From Arthrobacter gengyunqii (GTDB taxonomy: Bacteria > Actinomycetota > Actinomycetes > Actinomycetales > Micrococcaceae), in contig NZ_CP095461.1 in assembly GCF_023022985.1 (NCBI RefSeq), forward strand, positions 1,116,001-1,180,000: DNA of 64,000 bases, written 5' to 3'. The translations under genes were made by a program, and so were the position numbers. The notes beneath the pieces are model-generated. The model was not told the DNA's origin. It was given only the letters and a program-made list of their open reading frames with translations, and searched no databases. Shown piece after piece: positions 59,902 to 64,000 of the stretch. Positions within the stretch are counted from its first letter, which is position 1. Every line of letters starts with the position of its first letter.

Positions 59902-60609
59902 TCAACCGTGCCGGACGGACCCGCCGCCCAGCTGCTCGGACAGTCCGGAAAGCAGGATGCCCAATCCCTGATCCAACTCAACTTCGCCGTCATAGTCAGC
60001 AAGAATCGGTGCAAGGGACCTGAGCCGGGGGAATTCCTTCGGCGGCAGCCGGTGCAGGCCAAGACGCAGAATGGCTTCATCTTCTTCGGGATCGGCGATG
60101 AGCTCCTGCAGCTCGTTCAGGATGTGTCCGTAGAGGAACGAGTAAAAGGCACGATAGATGTGCAGGGCATCCTCGGGGGAAAAACCGGCTTTCATGAGGA
60201 GCGCCAAAATCCGCTCAAGCGGCCGCAGCGTTCCCCGGGGGCGCAGGCCCAGGGGAGTGGACAAGGGCCTGGTGACCAGCAGCGGGACCGTGTTGGGGTG
60301 CTGCAGGGCCAGCACCCGGAGGTCATGGGCGATGCGTCGCAGCTGAGCCTGCCAGTCCAAGTCATCCGGACAAATCGTCAGTTTATTGAAGACCAGTTCT
60401 TCGACCCCTGCCAGCAGGGCTGCACGGTTTTCCGCGTAACGGTAGAGGCTCATTGGATCGCAGTGAAGTTCCTGCGCCAGCCGACGCATGGTGAGAGCTT
60501 CCAGCCCGTTGGCATCCACCAGGTCCAGTGCCGTTCCCAGGACAAGTTCCCTGCTCAGACGGCCCCGTTGTGAACCCGCTGGGGCTGGGGTTTCCGGGGT
60601 CTTGGCCAT
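59902..60609 (-). CDS. TetR/AcrR-family regulator
   Basis: A 235-residue repressor. The helix-turn-helix is RELVLGTALDLVDANGLEALTMRRLAQELHCDPMSLYRYAENRAALL, followed by a TetR_C_1-type ligand domain (ALQHPNTVPLLVTRPLSTPLG, LYGHILNELQELI). The ligand is unknown. It is divergent from the small protein gene, over a 185-bp gap with several palindromes, so autorepression and control of that gene are likely. Confidence 0.9.
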   Translation of the reverse strand: MAKTPETPAPAGSQRGRLSRELVLGTALDLVDANGLEALTMRRLAQELHCDPMSLYRYAENRAALLAGVEELVFNKLTICPDDLDWQAQLRRIAHDLRVLALQHPNTVPLLVTRPLSTPLGLRPRGTLRPLERILALLMKAGFSPEDALHIYRAFYSFLYGHILNELQELIADPEEDEAILRLGLHRLPPKEFPRLRSLAPILADYDGEVELDQGLGILLSGLSEQLGGGSVRHG

Positions 60610-60637
60610 GATGCGGTCCGTCCTGTTCGTCTTGAGG

Positions 60638-60656
60638 GAGCGAGTATCACTCGCTC
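60638..60656. promoter_or_regulatory. Perfect palindrome near the tetR start
   Basis: GAGCGAGT (60638-60645) and ACTCGCTC (60649-60656) flank ATC, 29 bp upstream of the tetR start. It is the strongest of four palindromes here and the best TetR autoregulatory site. Confidence 0.65.
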
Positions 60657-60658
60657 TG

Positions 60659-60714
60659 CGTTAATGATAACGGTTGCTTTTATGTAGGCCTACGGCTACC
60701 GTCTACAGTGTAGA
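60659..60714. promoter_or_regulatory. Three further palindromes in the tetR / small-protein gap
   Basis: CGTTA..TAACG (60659-60672), GTAGGCCTAC (60684-60693) and TCTACAGTGTAGA (60702-60714). The last is a TetR-type form (TCTAC-N3-GTAGA). They would overlap promoters of one or both genes. Confidence 0.5.
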
Positions 60715-60794
60715 GCAGCCGACATGGTTTTCGGAGAGATCAGAGTTTGCACGGCCGGTAGTGGCCACTCGCACCGATCGATCAGGAGAAGCGC

Positions 60795-61154
60795 ATGAGT
60801 GCAATGACAGGCACAACCTCCGCTGCCCGCACCGGGAACGCCAAGACAGCCGAGGACCGGGTCCGTCAGTTCCTCGCTGTATGCACCGTACGGGACCTCG
60901 ATGACAGTGCAGTTCTTCCTGTTGCCGACCTCTACGGCATGTACATCATCTGGTGTGAACAAAACAGTACAGATCCGCTGTCCATCCAGCTCTTCTCGAA
61001 GGTCCTGCGGGACGAAGGAATCGAGGCCGGGCTGCAGCGCAGGGAAAAAGTGGTCAAAGGCATCATGGTCACAGGCCAAATCCCCATCCAGTACATTCTG
61101 GAGACTGATAAGGCTCCGGGTCCCAACAGTGTGCTGGGGACACTTCCGGCGTGA
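60795..61154 (+). CDS. Small protein resembling the winged-helix C-terminus of phage/plasmid primases
   Basis: A 119-residue protein. FLAVCTVRDLDDSAVLPVADLYGMYIIWCEQNSTDPLSIQLFSKVLRDEGI resembles the D5-like/primase C-terminal domain pattern (LYxxYxxWCxxN..PLS...FxxxLxxxGI), a winged helix usually attached to a primase-helicase, here standing alone. Third-position GC looks lower than in neighbours, hinting at acquisition. AGGAGA lies 6 nt before the ATG. No primase or helicase is nearby, so the function is unknown. Confidence 0.55.
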   Translation: MSAMTGTTSAARTGNAKTAEDRVRQFLAVCTVRDLDDSAVLPVADLYGMYIIWCEQNSTDPLSIQLFSKVLRDEGIEAGLQRREKVVKGIMVTGQIPIQYILETDKAPGPNSVLGTLPA

Positions 61155-61387
61155 TGCCCGCTAAGCCCGTACCCGTGGAGAGACACTGCAGCACTCTCGT
61201 TGAGGCACTGAAGATGGCCGTGCACGACGTAGCTGAAGAAGCTACGCTGATCGATGTCGAACTTGACGCCGGGCAATAGGACCTGGGCATCCAGCGGCGT
61301 TGGGGCACGGATCACGGTATCGGTTCCGATGATCTTTGCGCGACCGCACGGGACATCATCGCGGTGAAGCAGCATTCAGGCCGCGCC
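61154..61387 (+). pseudogene. Possible small ORF interrupted by an in-frame TAG
   Basis: An ATG overlapping the upstream stop (TGATG) opens a 41-codon frame (MPAKPVPVERHCSTLVEALK..) ending in TAG at 61277-61279. The same frame stays open afterwards as DLGIQRRWGTDHGIGSDDLC.. until TGA near 61393. It may be a nonsense-decayed gene, a short coupled peptide or chance. I see no recognisable domain. Confidence 0.25.
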
Positions 61388-61466
61388 CGCTGAGGCCGGC
61401 CGCAGCAGTTCGACAACGCCGCCGGTGATGCCCGCCCGGAACGCCGACCAAGGAGTACACCCGCCT

Positions 61467-63260
61467 GTGACACTGACGACCCCGTGGGGAGCGGACCTGG
61501 AACCCGAATCCGTGCTGCAGGAATATCCCCGTCCGCAGCTTGTCCGCGACAGTTACCTGAACCTCAACGGGTATTGGCAGTGCGCCATCACCTCGGTGCG
61601 CCGGGAGCAGCCGCCGGCCGATGGTGAATGGGACGGGCAGATCCTCGTCCCGTTCTCGCCCGAGGCTCCGCTGTCCGGTGTCGGCCGCCAACTCCAGCCC
61701 CAGCAGGTCCTGTGGTACCGGCGGACTGTCCGGCTGCCGGTTGAGTTTGCCCAAGAGCGGGTGCTGCTGCACTTCGGTGCGGTGGACCAAAGCTGCACGG
61801 TCACAGTCAACGGCACACAGGTGGGCGGGCACGACGGCGGCTATCTGCCCTTCTCCCTGGACGTCACGGACGCGCTGGTGCCCGGTGCCGAGCAGGAAAT
61901 CGTGGTGCGGGTGCGCGACATCAGCGACACGGGCTACCACAGCCGCGGCAAGCAGACCCTGGACCGCGGCGGCATTTGGTACACCGCTCAGTCCGGCATC
62001 TGGCAGACGGTGTGGCTGGAATCGGTGCCGCGGACAAGCATCTCGCAGCTGGTTCTGGTGCCGGATCTGGAATCCGTCTCGGTGACTGTGCTGCTGGACG
62101 CGGAGAACGACGACGGCGGCGACCTGTCAGCGGCGATCACAATGTCCGACGGCGGGCGCACTGTGGCGGCCGCCGTCGTCGTGCCCGGGGAAGCCGTGAA
62201 GATTCCGGTGCCGGACCCGCACCTGTGGACCCCTGAGGACCCGTTTCTCTACGACGTGGAGGTGCGGCTGGTGTCCGGCGGCCGGGAGATCGACAGTGTC
62301 CGCAGCTATACCGGGCTGCGGACCTTCGGAACGGGACCGGATGAATCCGGTCATACCCGGCTCCTGCTCAACGGCACACCGTACTTCCACGCCGGATTGC
62401 TGGACCAGGGGTACTGGCCGGACGGGCTGTACACGGCGCCGTCGGATGCCGCTCTGGTTTATGACATCCAGACCGCCAAGGATCTGGGCTTCACGATGCT
62501 GCGCAAGCACATCAAGGTGGAACCGCTGCGGTGGTATTACCACTGCGACCGGCTCGGCATGCTGGTGTGGCAGGACCTGGTCAGCGGCGGCCGCACCTAC
62601 CGGCACTCGGTGGTGACCGCCCCTGCCGTGGGCGTACCGCACCGTGCTGACAGCGACTATGCCGCCTTTGGGCGCGCTGATGAATCGGGCCGGACGGCGT
62701 TCCTGGCTGAGCTCCGCGGCACCGTTGACCTGCTGCGCAACAGTACCTCGCTGGCAGTGTGGGTTCCCTTCAATGAAGGCTGGGGCCAGTTTGACGCGAA
62801 CGCCGTCACCGACCAGGTGCGGTCATTGGATGCGACCCGAAGCATCGACCATGCCAGCGGCTGGCATGACCAGGGCGGGGGAGACCTCAAGAGCGTGCAC
62901 GTGTACTTCGTTCCTTTTGTGCTCCGGAAGGGCTGGCTGCGGGACGGGCGCGCCGTCGTCCTGTCCGAGTACGGCGGCTACAGTTTGCGCATTCCGGGCC
63001 ACACCTTCAACGAGAAGGAGTTCGGTTACCGCAAATTCAAGACACCGGACGCGCTGCGCCGGGCCTGGATCAAGCTGCACCGTCAGCAGATCGAGCCGGC
63101 GGTGGCTCAGGGCCTCGCTGCGACCGTGTACACGCAGTTGACCGATGTGGAGGACGAAGTGAACGGGCTGCTCACCTACGACCGTCGTGTGGTGAAGATC
63201 GACGCCGACACGGTGCGGGAGACCAATGCCCGGCTGGCCCGTGCGGCGTCGCGTTCCTGA
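61467..63260 (+). CDS. Glycoside hydrolase family 2 protein (beta-galactosidase/beta-glucuronidase-like)
   Basis: A 597-residue GH2 enzyme. N-terminal jelly roll (RDSYLNLNGYWQCAI), the immunoglobulin-like domain, then the TIM barrel. The acid/base Glu is in WVPFNEGWGQFD (about 437) and the nucleophile Glu in VVLSEYGGYS (about 501). There is no signal peptide, so it is cytoplasmic. The sugar specificity is not readable. GTG 61467 with AAGGAG 11 nt upstream was chosen over GTG/ATG at 61425/61428. No sugar transporter or regulator adjoins it apart from the TetR gene farther upstream. Confidence 0.9.
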   Translation: MTLTTPWGADLEPESVLQEYPRPQLVRDSYLNLNGYWQCAITSVRREQPPADGEWDGQILVPFSPEAPLSGVGRQLQPQQVLWYRRTVRLPVEFAQERVLLHFGAVDQSCTVTVNGTQVGGHDGGYLPFSLDVTDALVPGAEQEIVVRVRDISDTGYHSRGKQTLDRGGIWYTAQSGIWQTVWLESVPRTSISQLVLVPDLESVSVTVLLDAENDDGGDLSAAITMSDGGRTVAAAVVVPGEAVKIPVPDPHLWTPEDPFLYDVEVRLVSGGREIDSVRSYTGLRTFGTGPDESGHTRLLLNGTPYFHAGLLDQGYWPDGLYTAPSDAALVYDIQTAKDLGFTMLRKHIKVEPLRWYYHCDRLGMLVWQDLVSGGRTYRHSVVTAPAVGVPHRADSDYAAFGRADESGRTAFLAELRGTVDLLRNSTSLAVWVPFNEGWGQFDANAVTDQVRSLDATRSIDHASGWHDQGGGDLKSVHVYFVPFVLRKGWLRDGRAVVLSEYGGYSLRIPGHTFNEKEFGYRKFKTPDALRRAWIKLHRQQIEPAVAQGLAATVYTQLTDVEDEVNGLLTYDRRVVKIDADTVRETNARLARAASRS

Positions 63261-63265
63261 TCGTT

Positions 63266-64000
63266 TCAGCCGCGCCGCCCTTGCTTGGGCAGCCCTGCGG
63301 TCAGCAGCATCCTTACCAGCCCGTCCGGATCGCTCTTAGCCTTGTGGATGTCTGACCAGCTCCAGCGGACAAAGCCAACGCCGGTGGCCCGGATCGCATC
63401 TTCCCGCCGTTTCTCGAGGATGAGGGTTTCCCGGGAAGCTGTGCCCACCTGTCGGGTGGCGCCGGGGCTTCGGCCGGCGGTCACGGGGCCGTACTTCACC
63501 GCTCCGTCAAACTCACCGACCAACGCGTAGTCCTTCCAGAAAAAGTCGGTTCTTCCCAGGAATTGTCCGCCCGTAGACCTGAACTCATACTGGAGCTCGG
63601 GCTTCGGAAACCCGTGCAGATACAGAACGGCACGTGAGTAGGATTCACCTGGGGATTCCGAACGGCCATCGGCGAAGGAGATCACCCTCCTCGCCCTGGT
63701 GCGCTTGGCTTCGTCCGGGAGCTTTCCGCTGAGGATCAGCAGGCCATCCTTCTCCAGCGCGGGAAGGCTTCGGGCCGCATCGGGACGCAGCACGTGGTCC
63801 ATGGCAGGAACGGCACGCTCGAAGGGAAGGCGGGCCGCCATGTCGAGGACTGTTTGGGCGCGTGAAGTTAGGGTCAGGCCGTGCCGTGTCGTCGCCGGCT
63901 CGAGTAACGTTCGCGGAGTCCAGCAGAGGTTGCCCCGGCGCCTTCCATGCGAAGAACCCGGTGCCAGCAGCAGGACCTCAGAGGTCCTGCCAATGACAGG
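63266..64000 (-). CDS. DUF559-type protein, 5' part missing at window edge
   Basis: A second DUF559/Vsr-like protein; the frame stays open to the right edge and so is 5'-partial. The visible part includes HGLTLTSRAQTVLDMAARLPFERAVPAMDHVLR, ESPGESYSRAVLYLHGFPKPELQYEF and the nuclease-like core GRTDFFWKDYALVGEFDGAVKYG, then RREDAIRATGVGFVRWSWSDI. Asp of GRTDFFW and Glu/Asp of GEFDGAVKYG are candidate catalytic residues. It has the same architecture as the gene at 7046-7978. Ends 5 bp after the GH2 stop, converging. Confidence 0.75.
   Translation of the reverse strand, partial: PVIGRTSEVLLLAPGSSHGRRRGNLCWTPRTLLEPATTRHGLTLTSRAQTVLDMAARLPFERAVPAMDHVLRPDAARSLPALEKDGLLILSGKLPDEAKRTRARRVISFADGRSESPGESYSRAVLYLHGFPKPELQYEFRSTGGQFLGRTDFFWKDYALVGEFDGAVKYGPVTAGRSPGATRQVGTASRETLILEKRREDAIRATGVGFVRWSWSDIHKAKSDPDGLVRMLLTAGLPKQGRRG

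Noticed and set aside
60932..61375. 147-codon minus-strand frame over the small primase-like gene
   Set aside because: Antisense to a gene with a good ribosome site; no similarity seen.

Overview
The window is high-GC DNA (about two-thirds G+C) with GTG/ATG starts, tight ATGA/GTGA overlaps and many leaderless-looking starts. Gene content points to an actinobacterium of the Micrococcaceae, Arthrobacter-like: acyl-CoA carboxylase with an epsilon subunit, a type VII secretion locus, an Rv1264-like cyclase, GatCAB, and a hut cluster with HutF. No organism name can be proven from the sequence alone. I see no tRNA, rRNA, CRISPR array, prophage or insertion sequence.

Region 1 (1-20.9 kb) is core metabolism. 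It holds a phosphosugar mutase fragment and purine nucleoside phosphorylase, divergent from an LpdA-type quinone reductase; an MFS symporter; and the carboxylase system (biotin carboxylase/BCCP alpha, AccE, AccD, BirA) interspersed with Maf, a dicarboxylate/amino-acid symporter and a DUF885 protein. The order resembles the M. tuberculosis birA-accD5-accE5-maf-accA3 and lpdA-deoD-pmmB neighbourhood. BirA heads an overlapping operon with a PH-domain membrane protein and an adenylate cyclase. A PP2C phosphatase follows.

Region 2 (20.9-31.7 kb) is a reduced type VII (ESX/WXG100) secretion locus: EccC, a MinD-like protein with arginines in its P-loop, EccD and a small membrane protein on the minus strand, and two WXG100-like proteins on the plus strand. 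A DUF6457 protein and an FdhF/YdeP oxidoreductase sit between the machinery and the substrates. No EccB, EccE or mycosin is visible.

Region 3 (31.7-50.2 kb) has LigA, an inositol monophosphatase, an ArsR regulator and methyltransferase divergent from a five-gene Ni/peptide-type ABC importer, a DksA-type protein, a GNAT, gatCAB, an APH-like kinase with an FAD oxidoreductase, and a membrane protein with a histone-H1-like tail.

Region 4 (50.4-59.0 kb) is a complete histidine-utilisation cluster: hutH divergent from an IclR regulator, then hutU, an M20 amidohydrolase where HutG would be expected, hutF and hutI. Two matching palindromes mark the likely IclR regulon. Region 5 (59-64 kb) has a CPBP protease, a TetR regulator facing a small primase-like winged-helix protein across a palindrome-rich gap, a GH2 glycosidase and a partial DUF559 protein.

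The most unusual signal is a family of palindromic repeats filling four intergenic gaps (2.9-3.3, 8.0-8.4, 16.0-16.25 and 42.75-43.27 kb). The arms share GTGTGCAG..TGGCGG and CCGCCA..CTGCACAC, tandem copies recur at 41 bp, and the arms change in a compensatory way between loci.
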